A DNA stretch of 64,000 nucleotides from Filosporella fistucella. Taxonomy: Eukaryota > Ascomycota > Leotiomycetes > Helotiales. The DNA is taken from assembly GCA_030077755.1 (NCBI GenBank), contig JAQJZZ010000018.1, forward strand, positions 2,108,001-2,172,000, written 5' to 3'. Shown here in pieces: positions 12,294 through 22,484 of this stretch. The first letter of the stretch is position 1. The number at the start of each line of letters is the position of its first letter. The position numbers were made by a program, and so were the translations under genes. The notes beneath the pieces were generated by a model. It saw only the letters and a list, made by a program, of their open reading frames with translations. It was not told the DNA's origin and searched no databases.

Positions 12294-13911
12294 TGATTGC
12301 TCGCTTTGCCTTCCAAGTTCAAGTGATATTCGTGATTTAATGTTATGATAGGGAAAAGGAGCGAGTGTTTAATTTGAGTATTTCAATTACAATAAAGAGT
12401 GTCGAATTTTGACAGTCTTGATCATGTCAAAAGTGACACTTCTTAAGAAGAAGTCGAGGTAGATGTGACTCAAAATGTGCAGGGTCGAGTCCAGTGGACG
12501 CCAGGCGGGAGTGGCTCATGGGTGCCCTGTGGCCTGCTGAGCTTAGGTAGGCAACTGGCCTGTCGGCCTGACTCAACTGTGGCGGCACTGCCCCAACATG
12601 CACCAAATGGGCGTTGGATACGAACGCTTCATTTTCCCATTACAATCCGAGGGTATTCAGCAAGTTCGCCTTTCAAGTTAATTATTAAACAGCACCAAGC
12701 AGTGCATCCACAAAAACTAAGGCTAGCAACGGATACTAGTCGAATAGAAGAGTGGCGAACTTTTACAATATCGATTGACTCAGTGCAGGAAATCTTTCAG
12801 TGCTTAAAACATAAAAATTCGAGGCGTGATTCTAGAGCCAACTACTGGTATTTGATCCATTGATTGAGAAATTGCACATCACAGCTGGATAGTTGCCACC
12901 CTTTGGATGACTACATGCCAGCTCTAGCATCGTATACCGTAAGAATTAGCAGACTCCAAACTAAATCCAATAAAGTGAAAGACATTAGATATGGCAATGC
13001 TATACAAACTCGAAATTGCTGCGGATTTCCACACACAAAGCAAGCTATTTTGATAGAGCAAAAATTTAAGGAGCCGGTCTTGCATTGCCAACAACAACTT
13101 ATGAAGAGAAATGAGCTCGGCGATCATTGAAAATTTCATACATCCGAGCCAAAAACAAATAATAAATAGTATCTAGTTTAATGGTGCAGACAATTAAATG
13201 TTGAAATTTGGTTTGTGAATTTCAGATTCTTATGTCGCACTGAGAATTGGCAGAAAATCTCAATGCAATCTCTCCAACGTATTTTTGGAATTATTCGAAA
13301 AGTGTAGCTCTACTTGAGATACCCATTGAGACAATAACAGTTGGCAATACTTAATATTGCAAAATAGGAAAGGATATCTCATTCACAATTGAAAGACTTC
13401 TTTTGACTCCTTTCAGGTTCAGGCAACGAATTTATACAAGCTTAGCAGTAGCGAGATCATAAGAATGTGTATGTTAGACAACTGGATTGAAGATCGAAAA
13501 GTCTTTAAAGATGTCACTAGATGATATTTCTCCTCAAATTGGCTTCATCACAGCTGGTGATAGCCTGAATCGAAGCTTTCGGATGGAAGTTTTCATCCTA
13601 TGCGTGTGTGTAGGTATCCTGAATGTGGGGAAGGGGCAAAGCGGGAAGGGCCCGGGAATTTGTCTGAACGAAGAAAATGTGTTCAGACAGTAGGCAGAGC
13701 AATGAGACATAATAACTATGCTTTTCGTGAGATGAAGACTCTTTTGGCTGGTTGCTAAATTACAAGTAGTATTTTAATCAAAACAGCCTCGGCGAAAGCG
13801 GAGCGAATGTGCCTAAACTGGAAATCTGTTTTCACCCCACCATCCTCTTCATTCAGCCCACTTCACAATACCACAACCAAAATCCAGCCATCATCCATTC
13901 ACACTGCAACC
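12294..13911. other. 1.6-kb intergenic region, mostly AT-rich
   Basis: Shared upstream region of the minus-strand F-box gene and the plus-strand HEM3 gene. Short open frames (about 12465-13130, 13487-13693) show no protein character. The last 60 bases before 13912 form a C/A-rich leader. Confidence 0.55.
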
Positions 13912-15042
13912 ATGGCGACTCACGAACAGCTTCCCTCGACCTCCTCCAAGCCCCCTCTCGACCCAACAGTCAATACCCAAGAAAAGCCATCCAAAGATGC
14001 AGCACCATCCAGCGCACTCAAGCGCAAAGCAGAAGAAGCTGAAATCACTGCCCCAACTCTGCACATCGGAACCAGAAAGTCTGCACTTGCCATGATACAA
14101 GCTGAGATGGTATTGGCTCAATTGAAAGCTGCACACCCAGAGACGGAGTACGAGATTCATGCTATGAGCACGATGGGCGACAAGAATCAAACGACTGCTT
14201 TGCATGAGTTTGGAGCAAAGAGTTTATGGACACATGAGCTAGAGGCGCAATTGTTGGATGGAACGCTAGATTGCATTGTGCATTGCCTGAAGGATATGCC
14301 TACACAATTACCACCCAAGTGTATCATCGGTTGCATATTGGAGAGAGAAGATCCTAGGGATTGTGTAATCATGAAGAAGGGCTTGGAGTATAAGACTTTA
14401 GGAGAGCTGCCAGATGGAGCCGTGGTTGGCACAAGCAGTGTGAGACGCAGTGCCCAAGTCAAGAGAAAGTACCCGCATTTGAAGTTCAAGGATGTTAGAG
14501 GTAATGTAGGAACAAGATTATCCAAGCTGGATGCCGAGGATGGAGAATATTCATGTTTGATATTGGCTGCCGCAGGATTGCTCAGGATGGATCTCGGAGA
14601 GAGAATTACACAATTGCTGGATTCTAAAACTCCAGGCGGCGGACTTTTGCACGCTGTAGGTCAAGGAGCGCTGGCAATTGAGGTTCGGGAGGGTGATGAA
14701 AAGACAATTTCTATCTTCAAAGAGCTCTCGAACGAACCGTCGACACTGGCAGGAACCGCAGAACGAAGCTTGATGCGAACACTTGAAGGAGGATGCAGTG
14801 TGCCGATTGGTGTTGAGACTACGTGGATTGAGAAGGGAAAACTGCTGATGAAAGCCTGTGTGGTCAGTCTTGATGGAAAGGAGAGTATAGATGCAGAGAG
14901 ACTAGATGAAGTCCTCACTGCAAAGGATGCCGACGAGTTTGGCTGGAAGCTTGCCGAAGATTTGGTTGGGAAGGGAGCTGCCAATATCTTGAAAGCTATC
15001 AATCTCAACCGACCAATTATTAAGGAGCAAGGAGGAGCATAG
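13912..15042 (+). CDS. HEM3: Hydroxymethylbilane synthase (porphobilinogen deaminase)
   Basis: An intronless 376-aa enzyme that polymerises four porphobilinogens into hydroxymethylbilane, the third step of heme synthesis, in the cytosol. Family motifs are all present: IGTRKSALA near residue 52; CLKDMPTQLP with the catalytic Asp at about 128; GTSSVRRSAQ (about 173-182); and LEGGCSVPIG with Cys295, the residue that carries the dipyrromethane cofactor. I chose the ATG at 13912 (ACCATGGCG context) over an in-frame ATG at 13807. The longer start would add 35 low-complexity residues that read like a translated C/A-rich leader. The first about 45 residues are a hydrophilic extension before the conserved core. 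The gene is convergent with the H-protein gene, with 170 bp between stops. Confidence 0.97.
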   Translation: MATHEQLPSTSSKPPLDPTVNTQEKPSKDAAPSSALKRKAEEAEITAPTLHIGTRKSALAMIQAEMVLAQLKAAHPETEYEIHAMSTMGDKNQTTALHEFGAKSLWTHELEAQLLDGTLDCIVHCLKDMPTQLPPKCIIGCILEREDPRDCVIMKKGLEYKTLGELPDGAVVGTSSVRRSAQVKRKYPHLKFKDVRGNVGTRLSKLDAEDGEYSCLILAAAGLLRMDLGERITQLLDSKTPGGGLLHAVGQGALAIEVREGDEKTISIFKELSNEPSTLAGTAERSLMRTLEGGCSVPIGVETTWIEKGKLLMKACVVSLDGKESIDAERLDEVLTAKDADEFGWKLAEDLVGKGAANILKAINLNRPIIKEQGGA

Positions 15043-15212
15043 ACGTTGATGTGGAAAATCATATGAACTGCTTTGTATAGATTAGATCTGCTGGCGCCCT
15101 TGGCATGGGAAAAGTGCATATATTTGGCTCCCAACCCAGATAGCAATCATCTGCTACCAAACGCCATAACCGTTGAGGGTGATTCTTCTATGTGCGACTT
15201 ATGATGATATCT

Positions 15213-15793
15213 TCAGTCCTCTTCCTCCGTAAACGCTTTGTATGCCTTGGCATCCATCAGGTCATCCAGATCCTTTACTCCAGCTTCACCAACCTCCACT
15301 TTTGCGATCCATCCTCCTGCAGAGCTTTCATCTTCCGGTCCCTTGTTGATAGTTCCTGGCTTTTCCTCCAGCAAGTCATTGACAGCAGTGATAGTGCAGG
15401 AGATAGGTGCATTGATATCTGAAGCCGACTTGACTGATTCCACTGCGCCGATCGCATCCCCCGCAGAAACCTCTAGGGGCGTTGTTGGGAGCTCGACGTA
15501 GACTACATCACCCAGAGCGTGAGCAGCGTAGTCTGAAATTCCAATTACTCCAGTCTTTCCATCATCAGAGAGTTCAACCCATTCGTGATCCTTGGTGTAC
15601 TTCTTGACTTGTGCTATAGAGCTATCAGCAAGGTGTTGACCCGAGGTTGAAAGGTTGGAGATGCCCTACCAAGAGGAGACACTGAGAAAGCCCGGACTTG
15701 GAATGGAGAGGGTCGCCATGAAGCTGCACTTCTGCAAGACTTCTTTGCGAATTGAGCTGCTGCGGGCCTTAGAGATCGGACAATTGAAGCCAT
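15213..15793 (-). CDS. GCV3: Glycine cleavage system H protein, mitochondrial
   Basis: Exons 15670..15793 and 15213..15613 are joined over a 56-nt intron (GTAGGG donor, CTGAT branch, ATAG acceptor, phase 1), giving 174 aa. Exon 1 encodes an arginine/serine/alanine-rich mitochondrial presequence (MASIVRSLRPAAAQF, then VRAFSVSP). Exon 2 holds the lipoyl carrier domain: KKYTKDHEWVEL, GISDYAAHALGDVVYVELP, and ESVKSASDI with the lipoylated lysine at about K103. The C-terminal GWIAKVEV block is also present. The protein shuttles the methylamine group of glycine between P, T and L proteins of the mitochondrial glycine cleavage complex. Without the intron the frame meets TAG at the donor, confirming the splice. 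APISC replaces the common APxSG, a small oddity. Confidence 0.96.
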
Positions 15794-16390
15794 TTTTGCT
15801 GTGTTTTGTTTGTCTTCCGATATTCGATATCACTTCACTTAAGACTTTCTGGAAGGCCGAAAATAAGCGACCCCACCTAAAAACGCGAGATCAGGGTCAT
15901 GGATAATGAGAGGATCTTATTATTGTTGATATTGACAACAAACCGCCCCTCAATTTCCTGAGCGATCAAATTTCATGCGCCAGAGACTATTGCTTTTTAC
16001 TTTTCTGAGAAATTGAGGTGAGGTTTTCACTTTCGCTCTTTTCATCGCGTCCAGTCAGCTTTCGCACGCGTTACCCTAGCTCAAGCGCCAGACATTTGAA
16101 GGCGCGAGAACGGGTCAGCCAGGGGTCATTACCAGGTCCGAATAACCTCAACTGGACCTAAACAGTGGCCGATTTCAGATAGTCTGTGCTGCCAGCCGAA
16201 GCGACTCGAGCCCCTTTCTCCTCCAGAGCGTACTGATGTATACATCAAAAGCTCAGTGTTGATCAAGCGCCCATTCTTCACCTGTTCACAACATACTTGA
16301 GAACAAAGTTCCACAGCCGCAACCGACAAACTGGATTCCTCGACGTTATCCGCGGGCTCTCCAGCTCAATTCCACGACGCCGTAGATACA
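15794..16390. promoter_or_regulatory. Divergent intergenic region between GCV3 and SPG1
   Basis: 597 bp separate the two start codons. The region must hold the promoters of both genes. No TATA box or known operator stands out, so the assignment rests on gene orientation only. Confidence 0.45.
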
Positions 16391-17423
16391 ATGGAAACAG
16401 ACGGTGGCTATGATGGTCGGGCAGAGGGCCATGACGACACAATGGGGGGCACCGACGAAGCACACACTCCTACCAGAAGACACATACAATCACAGTCTGC
16501 CGACTTCCCATCCTCACATCAAGGCTACTCTGCATCGCCGACACCAGATGCAGACCCCAATGCCCGCTATCCTACTCCCCCAACTGCATTTGCACCCTCC
16601 ATCTCCCGACCAAACTCTGGCTTATCAGGAAATGGCGGCTACAGTAACATGCAGTCTTCGTACCAAGACCAGAATGCACGTGGTGCAACAGATTCGAGCC
16701 GGAATAAGAACAGTGTCGTTATCAAAGTTGGTATGGTTGGAGATGCACAAATAGGCAAGACGTCATTAATGGTAAAATATGTCGAGGGCAGCTGGGACGA
16801 GGATTACATCCAAACACTAGGTGTGAATTTCATGGAGAAGACCATCTCTATACGCAATACCGAGATCACATTCTCAATTTGGGATTTGGGTGGACAGAGA
16901 GAGTTTGTGAATATGTTGCCCCTCGTATGCAATGATGCGGTGGCTATTCTATTCATGTTTGACTTGACGAGGAAGAGCACACTTAATAGTATCAAGGAGT
17001 GGTACAGGCAAGGCAGAGGATTCAACAAGACGGCAATTCCGTTCTTGGTTGGTACGAAATATGACCACTTTGTCAATTTCCCTCGAGAGGACCAAGAGGA
17101 GATTTCGAATCAGGTATGTTTATGCCTTCGATGTCTTCTTCAATATTCTAATAAAATATCCAGGCCCGAAGATTCGCAAAGGCAATGCGAGCAAGCCTGA
17201 TCTTCAGCAGCACAAGCCACAGTATCAACGTGCAAAAGGTACCAAAAATCCTCTTCCGTTTCCTCCCAAAATCTACCCCTCAATTCACCCCACATAGCGC
17301 ACAAAATTAACCCTTATCCAGATTTTCAAAATCGTCCTCTCCAAAGCCTTCGACCTAAAATGCACAATCCCAGAGATCGAGAATGTCGGCGAACCTCTTC
17401 TCCTGTACCAATCCGTCGGTTAA
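16391..17423 (+). CDS. SPG1: Septation GTPase Spg1/Tem1
   Basis: Three exons (16391..17113, 17164..17238, 17322..17423) join over introns of 50 and 83 nt, all in phase 0, giving 299 aa. The Ras-like core begins at about residue 108: G1 GDAQIGKT (117-124), G3 WDLGGQ (164-169), and G4 TKYD (222-225), the TKYD variant typical of Tem1/Spg1. The last exon gives KIVLSKAFDLKCTIPEI and ENVGEPLLLYQ, again a family signature. The GTPase triggers the septation initiation / mitotic exit network at the spindle pole body, controlling septum formation. The N-terminal extension of about 105 residues, rich in Ser/Pro/Gln/Gly, is longer than in the yeast proteins and looks disordered. The protein lacks a C-terminal CaaX box, as usual for this family. 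Confidence 0.95.
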
Positions 17424-18194
17424 GTCTCCGCCCAAAAAAGCCCTCCTACAGCACGCACCAAAGCCTCTAATGAATCGTTTCCTCTCCCTTCACAAACCCA
17501 TCAGACACGAAATGATGCCTTCCCTCACGAGTCCAACGTCCCCCACGAACACGAAGACACGCACAAGTGTCACATCCACATGAGCAAGCTACCCTAGAAC
17601 AACCCGGAGCCGGCGCCGGGGAGCTAGAAAAAGAGTCTTTTGAATTTTACCATCGTGCTACCGATCCCACATAACTCAAAACCACGACCTTGTTTTTTCC
17701 GCGTGCATTTTCTGCTGTTTTCTCTCTCTCCTTGGGTTGGGCATGGTAGGTAGAGCATGGAGCAAGGGAGTGCGGTGCTTGGGTGGCTGGATACTTAGGA
17801 AAGGAAATGATATGACACGTTAAGACATAATTGTTTCTTCTTCTTCCCCTTTCCTGTATCAAAATCCAAGAAGCTCTCATCACAATGCATACTGGTGTTC
17901 AGCAGGATCACTTTGTGCGTTCGGGCTGACTAATGATTGTTTTACGCTTGGGTCAAGCGGTTTCTTCCTCCCCCTCGATTGGCTCTGATCACGACCGAGT
18001 TATATAAGAGAAATGAATGTTGATTTGTATCGAGCGTGCCGACTACAGGAAATGATGATGACTGCAATAACGGTAACCGAATGAAATCAGTCACGGCCGC
18101 AATACTGCTTTCCAACGCCCTGCTCTAGTACCGTTCTGACCTGTACACAGTCCTGCCCTGTATTGTCCTCCTGATAGTACGAGACATCGAATTA
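17424..18194. other. Intergenic between convergent genes
   Basis: Contains the 3' flanks of SPG1 and of the PLAC8-type gene. Short open frames near 17383-17583 overlap the SPG1 end and are not independent. No RNA gene was recognised. Confidence 0.55.
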
Positions 18195-20321
18195 TCAATG
18201 ATCTTTATTCTTCGCGCCAGTCATCAATGCCCATAGACCTGAAACAAACCCATTCTGTCCAGGTAGTACCTCGTCACGTTTCCTGTTGCCCTCTTTCTCA
18301 TCTTCGCCCTTCACACATCCAGCTTTTTCGATATTAATTACCGCTTGAATATTTTGGGAAGTTAGAAGCTTCCCAAGAGCGTCCTGGGCTGATTTCCTAT
18401 TTGGTTGAACTCCTTGATTCTTTTTCGTAATGACAATACTGTATGGCTCATCGGCCATTTGTGATCGTTTCCCTTTTCTCTTGTGCTTACTGCCCGTGTT
18501 GCCGGAAAAAGCGTCCGCTTCCAGTTCCTCGGAGACAATAACAAGACTACGAGCATCCGCTTCTTTAACGGCTTGTTTACCTTTATCCGTTATGTGCTTC
18601 TTCATAGCTGTAGAATCATTCGGTCCATATAAAGCAGGAGGGCAGCTAACAAGGCGATGCTCCCTCATTTCAGCAGTTCTCCTGCCAAGACCATGACTAT
18701 AGCTTGCGCTTCGTGTAGAAGGATTAGAATTTGAGCCAAAAGCCTGCCCCATATCACCAGAACAGTCATCCAAAGTGTGTTGTTCTGCAGCAATATGGAT
18801 ATTTCCCGAGTGCGATCCACTGACATCGTCACACTCATCCAAAGCATGCTGTTCGGCAGAATTAGAGCTAGTTTCTGAGTGTGATCCACCGTCATTGACA
18901 CAAGCATCCAAAGTATGTTGTTCAGCAGCAATATGGATATTTTCTGGGTACGATCCCCCTTCACCATCACCATCACAATCCTTCAGAGCATGTTGAACAA
19001 TTGTATCGCTCAGCGGCATGACTGTCATGGACCTAGCTCGACCTTGACTGCATGAGCTGCTCTCCTGAGCTCTTCTCTCTTCGTTTTCATAATAATCCAA
19101 AACCCTTTTGTCAACCGGACAATCACTGAAATCGTGAACGTAGGACGTCTCGACCTCCGAAGGTTGGAGAGTGTGGCAACCACCAAGGTCATGCTCGCCA
19201 GCGTGAGTCGTGTTGTTCTCTGCGGCCTCAATGTCATTTCTAACGGCAAGAGGATCGATTGTGCTGTATGGCTGATTGATTTTAACGGTAGATTGGGCTT
19301 GCTGGGAAGCTTGAAGACTGCTATTCTCAAGTTGCTTTGACTGGATCGTTTCCTGCTTGTCGTGAGGAGGGGGAGCAGGGATTCGAAAGTGTGCGGACTC
19401 CGGTCCCCGGACTTGGAAGAGCCAGTATTTCTTCTTACGAGGCTTAGACTCGTTGGAATCTGGGATGCCTTCGGTGGCTTTGTGCTTCATTGGCATTATT
19501 TCAGGTTGAGGGACAAGCACCGTGGGAACGTCAGGTACTATGTCCATCGTTTTCAAATCGAGTAACTGAATCGAGATTCCGTGGAGTTTATTCTTACATG
19601 TGTGTTTTCCTCCGCAGAACCCGGCTGGGTTGTCTATAAGCCTTCGACGCTCGTCCTTTGTCAACTTATGAGCAATCTTGCCAGCTTTAGTGGAATCGGA
19701 GTGTTGTTGGTCATTCAGATCCACTTGAGACTCATATCTCATGGGAGATTGTAGCCCTGGTTGGCGCATCAGACACTTAGGATATTCTGGGCAATATCTG
19801 TAGTTGGGTCTTATCGCCCTATTGCCCTCGCGAGCCTGAACTTCATAATCATTCTGTAAGAGTATATCATAATAACAGTAAGCCGAAACAGACGGTTCAT
19901 CACTAATTGACTCTTCTGTGATGCCGTATTTTTCTCGAATTTTCATCCTCTGCTGATGGACCTCCGGCCCTTTCTTGAAGCCTATCAATTATTAGTCCCG
20001 TAAAGTGAGTGACAACAACGGGCAATGATGGGTAACACCAACTGGGTTGTGCAAGATATGGTTGTCAAACGTACAATCGAACGGTCGATAGTAGGCCCTA
20101 CGTTCTTTTTTGCTCCAAAACCCATGGAAAGGATCTTCTCCAGCCTCTGCTCGCGCCAGCCGCATTTCGGTCTTAGCATAGGAGACGCTAGGAAAGCAAA
20201 GCGCCGTCCAGCATTCTTTGCCGCAATCGCAGGCGCCACCGTCTTCGATTATCCATTCATCTGGTACCCAGAACGGAGTTGGTTCAATTGGGCGATACAC
20301 AACGTAAGTTGTGGTTGCCAT
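18195..20321 (-). CDS. PLAC8-type cysteine-rich protein with internal tandem repeats
   Basis: Modelled exons 20039..20321 and 18195..19981 join over a 57-nt intron (GTGTTA donor, CTAAT branch, TAG acceptor, phase 1), giving 689 aa. Exon 1 has ACDCGKECWTALCFPSVSYAKTE, and exon 2 begins with KIREKYGI, a paired YCYYDILLQNDYEVQARE segment and RYCPEYPKC. These match the cysteine-rich PLAC8 domain known from cell-size and metal-transport proteins. The remaining about 500 residues are Ser/Glu/Asp-rich with a four-copy repeat (see separate entry). The 5' end is uncertain: in-frame sequence upstream of 20321 is hydrophobic. A further splice (donor at 20507, acceptor at 20388) would add a membrane-like segment and another exon around 20508-20560, but I could not find its ATG. 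Confidence 0.68.
18729..18998 (-). repeat. Four-copy tandem repeat of about 69 nt inside the PLAC8-type gene
   Basis: The translated units each begin with (E/V)QHxLxxC and end with a variable IHIAA- or SNSA-like tail: VQHALKDC, EQHTLDAC, EQHALDEC and EQHTLDDC, spaced 23-25 residues. At DNA level the units share a TGTTGTTCTGCAGCAATATG-like core on the plus strand. The copies are imperfect, so this is not a sequencing artefact. Confidence 0.9.
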
Positions 20322-20887
20322 ATAGAAGGAGGTTGCAGACACGACGAGAAACTCGCGGGCGACCACGATAGTAGTCAGGGTGTGGTTCTGCAGGATGTTG
20401 TGGTGTCGTTGGGCTCTCAAGGGGAAAGAGAGAGTACGATATCAATACGGTTTCTTGCAGACAATGTCAACCGGGGAACAACAGGGAGATAGACATTGGT
20501 TACTTACAAATCCAGTAATAATGATGTACTGCAATGTATCAGACCACTTGTTGATGAACTAAATGGAGAGATAAGTGTGCAGGAGTGCAGAGGCACTATA
20601 ATTCTTCCATGGGGCAAGTAAGTTCTAGAGAGGAATACAACGGAGGAAAGTGCAACCTGATTTCACCAAACGAAAATCACTTGGCCATTGAGTGGTAAGA
20701 AACGAGCATTAAATACATTATATGTACAACATCATGATTTTAGCCTCTGGAAGACCTATCATAATTTCCACATTCATGCTCTCAATTGACCTATAGGTGA
20801 TCTACCCTTTTTCTGGCTGATCCTGGGTCAGTCCAGCTCAAATCTTATCTTCCTCAGATACGAACACGCACACAATGCAGGAATTCG
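20322..20887. other. Intergenic / possible 5' exon region of the PLAC8-type gene
   Basis: The part at 20380-20560 may contain upstream coding exons of the neighbouring minus-strand gene. A perfect GTAAGT donor lies at 20502-20507 on the minus strand. From about 20600 to 20887 I see nothing coding. Confidence 0.4.
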
Positions 20888-21797
20888 TTATATCTGCGAT
20901 CGTTTGGGATCAACGGTTCCCTTGACTTTAGCAGTGTCCGGACCGCCCTCGGCCTTCTCTGTAAACAGGTTAGAACGGCGCACACAAAGTAAGGTGAAAT
21001 GCGAGCAAGGTCTGGGTTGCTCGCAATCTGCCCAGCTTGATTGGTCACGACAAATATAGGAGAATATTCGACGTACTGCTTTTGCTTGAGTCATTGCTGA
21101 TATCAGTGGAGTGTTTAGTGTCAGTGTTTGTAAGACCCTCTTGCTTCCCAGTCTGGCTGTTTTGGCTACCAGCCTCTTTGGATGGAGAAGCCTTATCTGC
21201 ATCCTCCTCAGACTCTTCTCCAGCTTTGATACCTTTGTTGCTCTCGGTTCTCTTCTTGGATCCACTCTTAGCATCAGGAATCGACTTCTTGGTATTGCCG
21301 TCCTTGCTTTCACCTAATTCTGCTTTACCCTCGCTCTCATCATCGGAAGTTTCAGGGGTATCAGCTGGCTTATCATCTTCTTCGCTACTGGATTCATCGG
21401 AATTTTCGCTTTCCTCCTCCTTCTCCTCTGGCTCATCGGACTTCTCCTCTCCGTCATCCTTGGATTCCTCGGACTCCTCATGTTTCTCGCCATGTACCTC
21501 GCCGTGATCGCCATGCCCGTGGGAGGTATCCGGGGCGTTGGAGAGGAGATACCAACAGGTAGGAGCAGTTACTGCAATAGCTCCAGCAGCCCTAATGACG
21601 TCGATGAGTATTTGCAGATAATGAGGGTATCTAGGTGTCAAGCCTTACCAGACCGCATCACCTCCTGACTTTGCTTCATGGTGTCCTCCACTGGCATAGC
21701 CGCGGCGGGCAACTTGTCGGAAGAGCTGAGGGCGAGCGGCGGATGGTCTCGCACCTCGGAAGCAGGATCGCAGAGCAGCAGCTCTTGAGAATGCCAT
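20888..21797 (-). CDS. Acidic mitochondrial protein, conserved in fungi, function unknown
   Basis: Exons 21649..21797, 21077..21591 and 20888..20958 join over introns of 57 and 118 nt (GTAAGG...CATTAG; GTACGT...TTACAG), phases 2 and 1, giving 244 aa. The N terminus (MAFSRAAALRS, then RQVARRGYASGGHH) is a classic mitochondrial presequence with an RRGYAS cleavage-like site. A short hydrophobic segment (AAGAIAVTAPTCWYLL) follows, then NAPDTSHGHGDHG. From there almost every residue is Glu, Asp, Ser or Lys. The last exon ends AEGGPDTAKVKGTVDPKRSQI, basic and ordered in composition. I recall the overall layout from other ascomycetes but no function. A single-pass inner-membrane protein with a charged tail is the likely topology. 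Divergent from CAND1. Confidence 0.88.
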
Positions 21798-22484
21798 TGC
21801 GATGAATTATCTGAACAGCAAAGTCCAGAAATACAATTACTAGCTGTAATTAGTTTGAAGTAATTGGATTTGAAAGTTGCGGAGACATACGATCTCAATT
21901 GGGTGATGAAGAAGCTTCGCAGTGAACAATTAATCGAGAGGCTGGAGTCAAATCAGAATTCTGGGCAGCAAAGGCAAAAGCGAAGCAGAATCACGCCAGT
22001 TAGACAGGACTGGGGCACTTTGGGAGCTTGGACGATTTCATCTTAGCGTTTGATAGCCTCGAACTTCAGGCAGAATATTTTTGACCCCACCAATATTTAC
22101 CTCCGATGTGTCGAGCTCCAATTGCTAAGGTGAACTGGTGAGTATCTCGAAGACGGGTTCTTTCGTTTTCATCACTCCAGTTCAAGACGAACATATCTTC
22201 AAATCCTATGGCCGATTATTGATGCGTAAGTGTCTCTTCTCCATTGCAGAGGCAACTGTCCCACTTGCTCCGCCAATCTCCTCATATACCTACTCTAGGC
22301 AGAGAGCTTGTTAGCTGACAGTTCAAGGAAAGCGAAGTCTTTTTGATTCACATACTTCCTTTGACGACTATGACCTTCATGACAAAAAATTTATCGACCT
22401 CATAAGCGCATACTTTTCTGCTAGCCTCTTGACCTCGATATCTTGTTCGCAATCTGCCTCTGCCCACAACCAACGACGTCCACC
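21798..22484. promoter_or_regulatory. Divergent intergenic region upstream of CAND1 and the acidic mitochondrial protein
   Basis: 687 bp between the two start codons. No specific element recognised; the role as shared upstream region is inferred from orientation. Confidence 0.4.

Noticed and set aside
13807..13911. Upstream in-frame ATG for HEM3 at 13807
   Set aside because: The added residues translate a C/A-rich leader and the context of the ATG at 13912 is better.
15614..15669. In-frame TAG in the H-protein gene suggesting a pseudogene
   Set aside because: The TAG overlaps a GTAGGG splice donor; removing the 56-nt intron restores presequence and domain in phase.
21037..21507. A 156-codon plus-strand Ser/Leu-rich frame
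   Set aside because: Antisense of the acidic tail of the mitochondrial protein.
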